From positions 56,712,425-56,776,424 of the forward strand of contig CM054140.1 of assembly GCA_028751875.1 (NCBI GenBank): 64,000 bases of DNA, in the 5' to 3' direction. Both the position numbers and the translations under genes were made by a program. Each line of letters opens with the position of its first letter. Positions within the stretch are counted from its first letter, which is position 1. Shown in pieces: positions 10,713-20,546 of this stretch. The DNA comes from Rapana venosa (taxonomy: Eukaryota > Mollusca > Gastropoda > Neogastropoda > Muricidae). The notes under the pieces are model-generated. The model did no database searches. It was not told the DNA's origin and worked only from the letters and a program-made list of their open reading frames with translations.

Positions 10713-11383
10713 GGAAAAACCAACAATTTTAAAATGAAATAAAAGACAAGAGAAGAGAGAAGAGCAGAGACTAGCCAAGGAACGTTAAAGGAAAAACCAA
10801 CAATTTTAAAATGAAATAAAAGACAAGAGCAGAGACTAGCCAAGGAACGTTAAAGGAAAAACCAACCATTTTAAAATGAAATAAAAGACAAGAGAAGAGA
10901 GAAGAGCAGAGACTAGCCAAGGAACGTTAAAGGAAAAACCAACAATTTTAAAATGAAATAAAAGACAAGAGAAGAGAGAAGAGCAGAGACTAGCCAAGGA
11001 ACGTTAAAGGAAAAACCAACAATGTTAAAATGAAATAAAAGACAAGAGAAGAGAGAAGAGCAGAGACTAGCCAAGGAACGTTAAAGGAAAACCCAACAAC
11101 TTTAAAATAAAATGAAATAAAAGACAAGAGACGAGCAGAGACAAGGCAAGGAGCATAAAAGGAAAACCCCAACAATTTTAAAATAAAATAAAATGAAAAA
11201 CAGAAGAGCAGAGACAAGGCAAAGAACATAAAAGGAAAACCCCAACAATTTTAAAAATGAAATAAAATGAAATGAAAGACAAGAGAAGAGCAGAGACTAA
11301 GCAAGGAGCATAATTATAAGGAAAACCCCAACAATTTTAAAATAAAATGAAATGAAAGAGAGGAGAGAGGAGCAGAGACAGAC
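10713..11383. repeat. 77-base tandem array starting at the donor of TUT exon 17
   Basis: About nine units joining CTAGCCAAGGAACGTTAAAG, an A-rich middle and GAGAAGAGCAGAGAC. The last block is the reverse of the start of the intron after exon 17 (GTCTGTCTCTGCTC). The first block is the end of the SINE module at 10605-10712. Confidence 0.9.
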
Positions 11384-11497
11384 CTCCTGCAGGGAAGGAA
11401 TGACTGGGGGTCGACACTGTTGAAGGTAGTGCAGCAGCATCAAGATGTAGCCGTACGACGACAGGCTTCCCCGCGAGGCGTCTCCAATGTCGCATAT
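11384..11497 (-). CDS. TUT4/TUT7-like: TUT exon 17 (catalytic domain, nucleotide-site helix)
   Basis: A 114-base exon with ICDIGDASRGSLSSYGYILM then LLHYLQQCRPPVIPSLQE. The D-A-S-R-G-S-L-S-S-Y block is nearly invariant in this subfamily and lines the UTP pocket. The donor is GAG/GTCTGT, a weak site. The adjoining intron starts directly with a 77-base tandem array. Phase 0 in and out. Confidence 0.95.
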
Positions 11498-11574
11498 CTG
11501 TCCACACACACACACACACACACATGTACGCATACACGCAAGCATACATACACACATAACAGTATCATCAACAT

Positions 11575-11712
11575 TGTATTGTGTTGTGTTGTAATGTATT
11601 GTACTGTTACTGCACTGTATTGTATTGCATTGCATTGTTTTGTATTGTATTATATACCACTTTCAGTCACGGCACATTTTTCTGCAGGAAATTCGGGCTG
11701 CTACTCCCCTGG
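11575..11712 (-). mobile_element. SINE family D, 3' end with pentanucleotide tail
   Basis: Minus strand: AATTTCCTGCAGAAAAATG, GTGACTGAAAGTGG, then a degenerate CAATA/ACAAC pentamer run. Confidence 0.55.
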
Positions 11713-11854
11713 TAGGTAACTTTTCTATTTGCATGTGTATTTCCTGGTAGGTAACTTTTCCATTTGCATGTGTATGTCTTTCCCTATCTGACGCAGATAA
11801 AACATTCTCTCAAGGCTTTTGGATTTCAGTCTTGTGATGGAGATATACTTGTGT

Positions 11855-11930
11855 ATGTATGCTTCGATTTGTTTGGATTTTATACAAGATTCAGCGCTAT
11901 ATAAATTCCATATATTATTATTATTATGTG
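11855..11930 (+). mobile_element. SINE tail fragment
   Basis: GCTTCGATTTGTTTGGATTT, ACAAGATTCAGCGC, ATATAAATTCC, (ATT)n; only the tail is recognisable. Confidence 0.6.
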
Positions 11931-12287
11931 AGTAGATACTGAACATTTACTAATTCTTTCCATTTCATTTCTTCAAATTTCAGCTTTCTGAAAGATATAA
12001 ACCTGGAAGGGGAAGGGGGGAGGAGAATGGGGGGAGGGGAGGGTTGTTCACTTTCTGAGTCCATTCCATATAATTATAAACGACTGATTCATAAGAGCCC
12101 TAAAAGATTTAAAGAAAAAAACACAAAAACAAAAAAGCTATTAAGACTGGCAAGAAGAGTTGGGGAGGGGCATGTCGCTCTCTGTACACGTTCACGTTAT
12201 ATGTAGGAAGGATGTACGTTCATTTTTGGACACTTTTTTTGGTCAACCTGAAACTTCCTACAAGCAACAGCCATCTCTGACAGTGTA

Positions 12288-12420
12288 AAAAAAGGAGTCC
12301 CATAACCTATAAGGTCGTAGGGGAGCGAGGCGTCAGAGACCTCACTTCTCTAGGGCCAGCATATTGAGGGCGGGGGCGCCCATCTCCCCTCCCTCCTGAC
12401 AGTGTAATCAGCTGGTAAAA
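12288..12420 (-). mobile_element. SINE family C, 3' fragment
   Basis: The reverse complement carries the family end (GAGGTCTCTGACGCCTCG, CTCCCCTACGACCTTATAGG). The head is missing. Confidence 0.7.
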
Positions 12421-12439
12421 ATGGCCAGGGTAAACTCAG

Positions 12440-12905
12440 TACAACAATATTCAACTGCATTATTCAGCAATATTGTCAGGCTTGTTATACATATCTTCTA
12501 CTAGAAGACTGTGGGGCTGAGTTATTCAACAATACTGATTTTTGTTATACATATATATCTTCCACTGGAAGTGTGGGGCTGAGTTATTCAACAATACTAA
12601 TTTGTTATATCTTCCACTGGAAGTGTGGGGCTGAGTTATTCAACAATACTAATTTGTTACATATATATCTTCCACTGGAAGTGTGGGGCTGAGTTATTCA
12701 ACAATACTAATTTGTTATATATATATCTTCCACTGGAAGTGTGGGGCTGAGTTATTCAACAATACTAATTTGTTATATATATATCTTCCACTGGAAGTGT
12801 GGGGCTGAGTTATTCAACAATACTGATTTGTTATATATATGTATCTTCCAGTGGAAGTGTGGGACTGAGTTATTCAACAATACTGATTTTTGTTATTTCA
12901 TTGGA
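12440..12905. repeat. About 60-base tandem array, seven to eight units
   Basis: Unit: CTTCCACTGGAAGTGTGGGG, CTGAGTTATTCAACAATACT, AATTTGTTATATATATAT. It contains the palindrome CTTCCACTGGAAG. The small frames across it are artefacts. Confidence 0.95.
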
Positions 12906-13178
12906 AAAGTGCGGTATATGGTGTGAGCTGGGTTTTTTGCTCTAATCATAGCATTGCAAACGTTGTACACATGTCTTTGTGAATAAACATGCTTTAAAAC
13001 AACACTGTTAGACTCGCAATGCACAGTTCTCTCATCGTCGAATGACAACCTTTTCCTAAAACAAGAACACACACCCAGCCTGGGATCAACAATCGATACA
13101 CACGCTGCCATACCTACATCAGGACAAACAAACAACACAACACAACACAAACAAACGCCAGAGAAACAATGACCCCAC

Positions 13179-13268
13179 CTTGGCAAAGATTTTCACAGCG
13201 TAGCCCAGAATCCTGACACGCTCATCGATCTCACTATAGCATCTCAGCAGCCGTGTGTTGCACTGGCC
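13179..13268 (-). CDS. TUT4/TUT7-like: TUT exon 16 (catalytic domain, central helices)
   Basis: A 90-base exon (30 codons) reading GQCNTRLLRCYSEIDERVRI then LGYAVKIFAK. NTRLL followed by a Tyr-Ser-x-Ile-Asp-x-Arg-Val pattern is diagnostic for the catalytic half of TUT4/TUT7. Acceptor TTTGTAG, donor GTGGGG; phase 0 in and out. Confidence 0.92.
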
Positions 13269-13349
13269 CTACAAAAATCCAAGTCATAAAAATGTTGTTT
13301 TTTTTAAAAACTGTCACAAGTCTAAATTGCTAAATAGTTGAAATAGGAA

Positions 13350-13720
13350 GGACAGTGGCAGGATGGTTAAGATGTTTTGCCTGCCAACAAGTAAACCGTG
13401 AGGTTCTGGGTTCGATTCCCAGCCTCACCCTTTCTTCCCAGTTTGACCAAAAAATCGAACTGAATGTCAAAGTCTTTCGGATGAGACTATAAACCGAGGC
13501 CCCGTGTGCGAACGCATGTAGAATCATCTTGCGCACTCGTTAAATCCTGTTCCGCTGTTCGAAAGAGTAGGCCATTGTGTGCTGGTGGGAACAGATGACA
13601 AAATTTACAAAACCGCATACACACGCATAAATTTTTTTTTTTAAAGTGCTTTGATTTGTAGCTTTACAAGATTCAGCGCTATATAAATTCCATACATTAT
13701 TATTATTATTATTATTATTA
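13350..13720 (+). mobile_element. SINE family B with ATT tail
   Basis: Head GGCAGGATGGTTAAGATG, B-box GGTTCTGGGTTCGATTCCC, shared body, and the CTTTACAAGATTCAGCGC tail with (ATT)n. Confidence 0.8.
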
Positions 13721-14137
13721 AGTACACCAATTCAGTCTACTCCAATCTTCTTGTTTATAGCCCTGCTGACCTTAGAGGCCATTTCAGGGCTGTCGCTTAA
13801 TTTTTTAAAATCTCAGATTATAACTGTGGAACTATGACAAAACAGAGTTTAAAACCAACTCTGCTGTCGTTCCTTGTATCAACGCCTTGGCCAACCATAA
13901 CATTACCAAAACCATCGCAAATCTGGAAAAAGTTTTATGTACGAAAATGAATACGTGTATGAAATAAACATTATGAGACAGTGAGTAAGAGTGAGAAATG
14001 CTGTAACAGTTTTGTTTCTGTGTGAGTATGGTTTTTATCTAGTTTACACAGATACACAGAAACATACCATGGTAGTGTGAGTGTGTGTGTGCGTGCATGA
14101 ATACAGTCACACAGTCACACGCACACACATTCATAAT
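13721..14137. other. Intron sequence, probably diverged repeats
   Basis: The stretch AATCTTCTTGTTTATAGCCC at about 13745 also occurs near 27640 and, diverged, at 31190, so a minor repeat family is present. No coding signal. Confidence 0.5.
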
Positions 14138-14476
14138 GGGGGGACGGGATAGCCTAGTGGTTAGAACATTATGCTGGCAATCTGACGACCCGGGTTCTAT
14201 TCCCGTTCAAGGGGATATTTTCCCCTGGAGTTAACATCAGTACCAACTCTACTCTCCCCAAAAGTCCTTTGGACGAGACTATAAACCGAGGCCCCATGTG
14301 CGAACGCACGCAAAACATCTTGCGCACATGTTAAATCCTGTTCCGCTTTTTGTTAGAGTAGGCCATTGTGTGTCGGTGGGAACAGATGACAGAATTTACA
14401 AAACCGCATACACGTGGGGACTGGATGTAAAAAAGCACATAAGTGCTTATTCCATTATCCTTGATATAAAAGAAAA
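14138..14476 (+). mobile_element. SINE family A, full-length
   Basis: The tRNA-derived head has an A-box-like GGGATAGCCTAGTGGTTAG and a B-box-like GGGTTCTATTCC. The body contains ACTATAAACCGAGGCCCC and GTTAAATCCTGTTCCGC, ending ATTATCCTTGATATAAAAG. It is the best copy of the most frequent SINE in the window. Confidence 0.85.
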
Positions 14477-14883
14477 AAAATTTTTAAAAATAAAAAATAC
14501 TTTAAGATCAGAAGAAAGCCATTCTCAGTTTAAATTCTGCAGAAAAACTAGCTCTCCAAAAAGAAAAATGTACAAGTATACACATTCATGCATGCACGAA
14601 CGCATGCTGTGTCACACACACATAGGACAACATGCTTGTTTTTTTAATGCAGATATGTCTCAATTTCATGCACAGAGGATTTTAGCAACGAGGCGAAAGA
14701 AACACATACCAACAAGACAGATAAAAAAACACACACACACACATTACAAACATACACTTACAAGCGCATGTGCTCGCTCTCTCTCTCTCACCACACACAC
14801 AATCACTCCCATCCCCCCTCATCCCCCCCCCCCCCACACCACCACCAACATCCCCCCTCCCTCCCCCCACACACCCCAACACA

Positions 14884-15095
14884 GTCCTTCAGATCAGACT
14901 ATAAACCGAGGCCCCGTGTGCGAACGCACGCAAAACATCTTGCGCACATGTTAAATCCTGTTTGGCTGTTCGTAAGAGTAGGCCATTGTGTGCCGGTGGG
15001 AACAGATGACAGGATTTACAAAACCGCATACACACGGGGACTGGATGTAAAAAAAGCACATAAGAGCTTATTCCATTATCCTCGATATAAAAGAA
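14884..15095 (+). mobile_element. SINE family A, 5'-truncated
   Basis: Starts at CAGTCCTTCAGATCAGACT and keeps only the body. It is part of the 0.5 kb tandem duplication with 15418-15630. Confidence 0.8.
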
Positions 15096-15417
15096 TAAAA
15101 TATAAATAAAATATGCTGTGACACACACACGCATGCATGCACACACACACACATAGGACAGCATGCTTTTAAAAATATTTTTATGCAGATACGTCTCAAT
15201 TTCATGCACAGAGGATTTTAGCAACGAGGTGAGAGAAAGAAATACCAACAAGACAGATAAACACACAGACACATACAAACATACACTTAAAAGCGTATGT
15301 ACTCACTCTCTCTCTCACCACACACACACAATCCCCCCATCCCCCCTCAAAACCCCCCCCCCCCCCCCCCCCCCCCCTCACCACCAACATCCCCCCTCCC
15401 CTCCCCCCACACAGTCC

Positions 15418-15630
15418 TTCAGATCAGACTATAAACCGAGGCCCCGTGTGCGAATGCACGCAAAACATCTTGCGCACACGTTAAATCCAGTTCGGCTGTT
15501 TGTAAGAGTAGGCCATTGTGTGCCGGTGGGAACAGATGACAGGATTTACAAAACCGCATACACACGGGGACTGGATGTAAAAAAAGCACATAAGAGCTTA
15601 TTCCATTAACCTCGATATAAAAGAATCAAA
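15418..15630 (+). mobile_element. SINE family A, 5'-truncated, duplicate copy
   Basis: Same truncation point as 14884-15095, so it arose by duplication, not a second insertion. It ends about 110 bases from TUT exon 15. Confidence 0.8.
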
Positions 15631-15738
15631 TTTTTTAAAAATTTCAAAAACAGTACAAGAATAACCACCAAAAAACTCACAACACCCCCCACCCCAAAAC
15701 CCCCCCCCCCCAACAACCCAACCCACACACAAACTGAC

Positions 15739-15903
15739 CAGAGTGTTGTAGAGGCTGATGTCCCCCTCCAGACGCGTGTCCCCCTCCACAAACTTGACGA
15801 TGGGCACCTTGGCTGTGGGGATGGGCACCACGTTGAAGTACAGCCGGCTCCTCTGGTTCAGCTTCTTCGCCACCTTCTCTATCACGTCCGCCACGTCGAT
15901 GTC
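15739..15903 (-). CDS. TUT4/TUT7-like: TUT exon 15 (catalytic NTase, third aspartate)
   Basis: A 165-base exon (55 codons) with LYFNVVPIPTAKVPIVKF and LEGDISLYNTL. TAKVPIVKF and EGDISLYNTL are conserved in TUT4/TUT7, and Asp1036 is the third metal ligand. Acceptor TGGTCAG, donor CTG/GTCAGT. Phase 0 in and out. Confidence 0.95.
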
Positions 15904-15956
15904 CTGACCAAACAACCACACACACACAGAACCATGCTCAGGATTAAAAAAATTTG

Positions 15957-16405
15957 TTTAAATTCTTTTATATCAAGGATAATGGAAGAATATGTGCTTT
16001 TTTTAACAGACAGTCTGAAAAGCTACGCAACGAGGAAAGAATCCCCCCAACAATGAACTCATCAGGAAAACTGACAACAGAGAGGAATGGAAGGCCACGA
16101 TTGCCTATGTCTGCAACAGACCTGGCACATGAAGAAGAAGAAGAGGTCCCCGTGTGTATGCGGTTTTGTCAATTTTGGGATCTTGTTCCTACCGGCACGC
16201 AACGGCCTGCTCTTTACGAAAAGCGGAACAGGTTTCAACATGTGCGCAAGGCCTCGGTTTATAGTCTCATCCGAAGGACTTTTTGGGGAGAGTGGAGTTT
16301 GCACTGATGTTAACTCTAGGGGAAAATATTTCCCTTGAACGGGAATTGAACCTGGGTTGTCAGATTGCGAGCGCAATGTTCTGACCACTAGGCTATCCCG
16401 TCCCA
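15957..16405 (-). mobile_element. SINE family A interrupted by a LINE 3' end
   Basis: The head is at 16405 (GGGACGGGATAGCCTAGTGG on the minus strand). The body is split near its 3' end by the fragment at 16013-16147. It also lacks the short segment with the ACGCACGCAAAACATC block. Confidence 0.8.
16013..16147 (+). mobile_element. Short LINE 3' end nested in a SINE
   Basis: The plus strand reads ELIRKTDNREEWKATIAYVC then NRPGT and a stop, followed by (GAA)4. The R-E-E-W-K-A-x-(I/V)-A-x-V-C-x-R-x-G-T end is characteristic of non-LTR reverse-transcriptase C-termini. It interrupts a minus-strand SINE (15957-16405) near that SINE's 3' end. Confidence 0.7.
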
Positions 16406-16572
16406 TCTCATGTGCAGCTCCCGATGTCGGAATGCAATTGCCTCAATGGTGGGCGAAAATGGTCGCATTCGCAAAATCTCACAATTGTTGAACCGTGAAG
16501 GTCTACTAGTTAAGGGGGAGAAACATTTCTGTGCCTAGCTATTTGTGTTTTTGACGAGAATGCACGCGTGCA

Positions 16573-16765
16573 CGCATGCACACACACACAAAGACTTCTG
16601 TCAAAAATACATAGCCCATGCTAAATAAAACAAACTCCATGGACATGTTGTCTACTGAAAAGAGTTAGGGGGAGAAGCATGCACACACGCACAAAGACTT
16701 CTGTCAAAAATACATAGCCCATGCTAAATAAAACAAACTCCATGGACATGTTGTCTACAGAAAAC
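16573..16765. repeat. Two-copy tandem duplication, about 104 bases
   Basis: AAGACTTCTGTCAAAAATAC through ATGGACATGTTGTCTAC occurs at about 16590-16655 and 16697-16757. Confidence 0.9.
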
Positions 16766-16874
16766 AATTTTCAGTTATTTGTCAATCGATAAGACCAGTT
16801 ATCACATGAAGCCAAGACAAAACACTACAACCTTGAAAGAGGATTTAGCTGTTGTTAAGACTATCAATTCACTT

Positions 16875-17345
16875 ACTGGTGTGGTGTGGTGTGGTGTGGT
16901 GTGGTGTGGTGTGGTGTGGTGTGGTGTGGTATGGTATGGTGTGGTATGGTATGATGTGGTGAGGTATGGTATGATGGTGGGTATTATGTGGTATGGTTGA
17001 GGTATGGTATGATGTGGTATGGTATGATGTGGTGTGGTAATTGTATGTGGTATGGTATGATGTGGTATGGTATGATGTGGTGTGGTATGGTATGGTGTGG
17101 TGTGGTATGGTGTGGTATGGGTGGTATATGGTGTGGTGTAGTATGGTGTGGTGTGGTATGGTGTGGTATGATGTGGTATGGTATGATGTGGTATGGTATG
17201 ATGTGGTACGGTACGGTGTGATGTGTATGGTGTGGTGTAGTACAGAGCAGTGCAGTGAAGTGTGATGTAGTGTAGTATTGTGTTGCACCAACACTCCACA
17301 CCACTTTCAATCATGGCAGAATTCTCAGCGTAAAATTCAAAACTG
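16875..17345 (-). repeat. SINE family D 3' end expanded into (ACACC)n / (ATACC)n
   Basis: The minus strand starts with a diverged SINE-D end near 17345 (GAATTTTACGCTGAGAATTC, GATTGAAAGTGGTG). It continues without a break into about 400 bases of ACACC, ATACC and ATCAT pentamers. The long frames across it are artefacts of the repeat. Confidence 0.7.
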
Positions 17346-18095
17346 CTCCCCCACCCCCCATGGATATAACATCTGACCTCTCACATTATTGAGCTCGCGG
17401 TTGAATGACTAAAGTTTTGAGGGTCCCCGGTAGATTACAAGTGTGGCTTTACAGCTACTTCCCAATCACTTTATATGCAGGACTGCTACTGCCCTGCTCC
17501 CTTTTGTGTGTGCAAGCATAATGAAGGTCAAACATGGCATGTTAAAAATTCTGCAATCCATGGCTTTTGCAAAGGTTCTGCAGGTTGCAGGAATCCCCAA
17601 ATACCCAGCATCACTTTTCATTTTCAGCTGCTATCCATTCCATCCCATCTCAGCCCAGCTGGAGCCAGCTGGTGCTAATAACAACACCAAATGACCACAC
17701 TTAAAAGACTTGGTAAAAGGAAGCGGGCACGCTAATTTTGATACTGGACTCATGACGCTAGTAGTTCAACTGGATTTGCAAGCTGTGGTGTGTACCCGAC
17801 GCTGCACAAATTCACAGGGATATGCAGCTGGAAACATCATTATGCTATATGTGGCTTTCTGGCAAATGTCTTTTGTTGCAGCGTGTACAACATTTTCCCT
17901 ATACAGTTAAGCACAAGATTCTAGTTTCACATCAGCTTGGCAACAAACAATAGACGGGGTGAAATAATAACAGCTTCACAAACGTTTTCAAAATGATGAA
18001 AAACCAAAAACCAACCCCCAAAAGAGGCACCATGTTTCAAAAACATTTTTCATTCAAAAAACCAACCATCTCAAGATGACTGTTCCCCCTAACAA
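17346..18095. other. Intron sequence, nothing recognised
   Basis: Contains two overlapping frames of 66-83 codons without recognisable domains. Confidence 0.55.
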
Positions 18096-18390
18096 AACTT
18101 CGGATGAGACTATAAACCGAAGCCCCATGTGCGAATGCATGCAGAACATCTTGCGCACACGTTAAATCCTGTTCCGCTTTTCAAAAGAGTAGGCCATTGT
18201 GTGCCCGTGGGAACAGATGACAAAATTTACAAAACCACATACACACGGGGACTGGATGTAAAAAAAGCACACGAGTGCTTATTCCATTATCCTCGATAAA
18301 AAAATTTTTTTAAATGTCATCTGAGCGCTTTGATTTGTTGCTTTACAAGATTCAACGCTATATAAATTCCATACATTATTATTATTATTA
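18096..18390 (+). mobile_element. SINE family A, 5'-truncated, with GCGCTATATAAA-type tail
   Basis: Starts at CTTCGGATGAGACTATAAAC and ends with GCTTTGATTTGTTGC, TTTACAAGATTCAACGCT, ATATAAATTCC and (ATT)n. This tail is shared with several other SINEs here. Confidence 0.8.
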
Positions 18391-18540
18391 TCAATATTAA
18401 TTGGCAAAAGATCCTATGGAATTTTTTTTTTACCTGATGGGACACATGTGAACAGCCTTCAAAAACAAATCATCAACCCTGCAAGCAATATCTGACGTGG
18501 ACTGGTGCTAACGTTTGCCAGCACCGATCATCTTTTTTAC

Positions 18541-18638
18541 CTCTACTGTTTTTCCTCTGAAGGTCATACAGATGTCAAGGTCACTGAGGCGGAAACCAAA
18601 CCCGTTGCAAGACGACCCGAACAGGGCAAACTCAGCGT
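18541..18638 (-). CDS. TUT4/TUT7-like: TUT exon 14 (catalytic GSS and Asp-x-Asp)
   Basis: A 98-base exon containing FALFGSSCNGFGFRLSDLDI then CMTF. It has the GSS signature and both metal-binding aspartates, Asp975 and Asp977, so this domain should be active, unlike the N-terminal one. Acceptor TCACTAG, donor GAG/GTAAAA; phase 1 in, 0 out. Confidence 0.95.
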
Positions 18639-18659
18639 CTAGTGACAGAATACACAGAT

Positions 18660-18990
18660 TGTCACATGTGTGTATATTATATATATCTATATAAATAAAT
18701 AAATAAATATCTATCTCTCTCTCTCTCTATATATATATTTACATACATATATTTACATGTGTAAGTGTGTGTGCATGGTGTAGTAAGGTGTGCATCTTTA
18801 TGACTATGTGATGTTTTTGAGTAAATGCATCTATGTGTTGAGTAAATGCATCTATGTGTTAATGCATCTATGTGTTGAGTAAATGCATTTATGTGTAGCT
18901 GCATTTACTCTGTGTGTGTACAGTGTGTGTGTGTGTGCGAGTGCATGCACATGCTTGCATATATGAGCATGTGTGAAAATGTGTGCATGT
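18660..18990. repeat. AT/GT microsatellites and a 20-base minisatellite
   Basis: (TA)n and (CT)n at 18670-18770, four copies of GAGTAAATGCATCTATGTGT at about 18815-18895, then (GT)n. It lies just upstream of the acceptor of TUT exon 14. Confidence 0.85.
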
Positions 18991-19129
18991 ACCACAACTC
19001 CATCACCACTTTCAGGAGCTCCAGTAAGAATGACCAATACATATGCCGACATTTCAAATCAGGAACTGATGAAAGAATTAAGCGGCGTTTGCCAGAAGAA
19101 ATCGGCTTATCATGATATGCTTGGACTTA

Positions 19130-20459
19130 AAGGGTATTTACCAGAACTGATTTTAGGGGTGCTTACTTGAGGGTATTACCAGAATTAATTTGTTGATCTT
19201 AGGGGTACTCAGCAGGATAAACATTATGATTTTAGGGGTAAAACCAAAGTAAAAATGCTGAATTTAGGGGTACTTACTGGATGAACATGCTGATTTTAGG
19301 GGTACTGATTGGATAAACATGCTGATTTAAGGGGTACTTAGAATAAATTTGTCTGGGGGGGGAGGTACTTTCTCACATACATTTGCTGATTTTAGGAATA
19401 CTTACCAGAATACATTTGCTTATCTTGGGGGTATTTATCAGAATACACTTGCTGATCTTGAGGGTATTTATTAGAATACATACATTTGCTGATCTTGGGG
19501 ATATTTACCACAATACATTTGCTGATCATGGGGGTATTTATCAGAATACATTTGCTGATCTTGGGGGTATTTATCAGAATGCATCTGCTGATCTTGGGGG
19601 TATTTACCAGAATACATTTGCTGATCTTGGGGATATTTACCAGAATACATTTGCTGATCTTGGGGATATTTACCAGAATACATTTGCTGCTCTTGGGGAT
19701 ATTTACCAGAATACATTTGCTGATCTTGGGGATATTTACCGGAATACATTTGCTGATCTTGGGGGTATTTATTAGAATACATTTGCTGATCTTTGGGGTA
19801 TTTATCAGAATACATTTGCTGATCTTGGGGATATTTACCAGAATACATTTGCTGATCTTTGGGATATTTACCAGAATACATTTGCTGATCTTGGGGGTAT
19901 TTACCAGAATACATTTGCTGAACTTGGGGGTATTTATTAGAATACATTTGCTGATTTCAGGTGTAATTACCAGGATAAACATGCTGATTTGAGGGATATT
20001 CACCAGAATACATTTGCTGATCTTGGGGATATTTATTAGAATACATTTGCTGATCTTGGGGATATTTACCAGAATACATTTGCTGATCTTGGGGGTATTT
20101 ATTAGAATACATTTGTTGATCTTGGGGATATTTACCAGAATACATTTGCTGATCTTGGGGATATTTATTAGAATACATTTGCTGATTTTAGGTGGAATTA
20201 CTGGAATTACCAGGATAAACATGCTGATTTGAGGGATATTCACCAGAATACATTTGTTTTGAGAGGTACTTTCTTGGATAAATTGGCCGATTTGAGATGT
20301 ACCAGGGGGAAAATGCAGATTTTAGGGGTACTCACCAGGGTAAATCTGCTGATTTTAGGGGTACTTACCAGGATAAATTTGCTGATTTTAGGGGTACATT
20401 ACAGAGTAAATTTGCTGATTTGGGGCCTGGGTTAATTTGCTTCATTCAGGAGTACTTAC
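19130..20459. repeat. 33-base minisatellite built from the exon 13 splice donor
   Basis: About 40 units. Units next to exon 13 read, on the minus strand, CAGCAAATTTATCCTGGTAA then GTACCCCTAAAAT, close to the real exon end and donor (CAGCAAATTTACCCAG/GTAAGTAC). Distal units have drifted to CAGCAAATGTATTCTGGTAA. Because 33 is a multiple of three, long frames (up to 283 codons) stay open on both strands; these are not genes. Confidence 0.93.
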
Positions 20460-20546
20460 CTGGGTAAATTTGCTGGACAAAGCTTTCCAGGTCCTTCACA
20501 ACCCCCTGCCTTTTCCGCAAATCAGGTTCCCGTGGGGCAAAGTCAC
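20460..20546 (-). CDS. TUT4/TUT7-like: TUT exon 13 (lead-in to catalytic NTase)
   Basis: An 87-base exon reading (C)DFAPREPDLRKRQGVVK then DLESFVQQIYP. CDFAP and the following helix match the start of the catalytic nucleotidyltransferase unit. Acceptor GAACAG, donor CCCAG/GTAAGTAC. The end CAGCAAATTTACC plus the donor recur in the tandem array of the adjoining intron. Phase 1 in, 1 out. Confidence 0.9.

Larger units (their letters stand above)
14600..15630. repeat. Direct tandem duplication of about 0.5 kb
   Basis: Two units, about 14600-15110 and 15115-15630. Each has ATAGGACARCATGCTT, ATTTCATGCACAGAGGATTT, a CA/C-rich stretch and the truncated SINE-A body. They differ mainly in microsatellite length. 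Confidence 0.85.

Noticed and set aside
14138..14220. A tRNA gene (A-box and B-box present)
   Set aside because: The head is followed directly by a SINE body and many copies exist. The cloverleaf is not intact.
16802..17314. A 170-codon His/Thr/Tyr-rich frame
   Set aside because: Pentanucleotide tail expansion of SINE family D.
19392..20243. A 283-codon open frame of repeated NIPKISKCILV units, as a repeat protein
   Set aside because: It lies wholly in the 33-base minisatellite; 33 is a multiple of 3, so several frames on both strands stay open. The unit derives from a splice donor.
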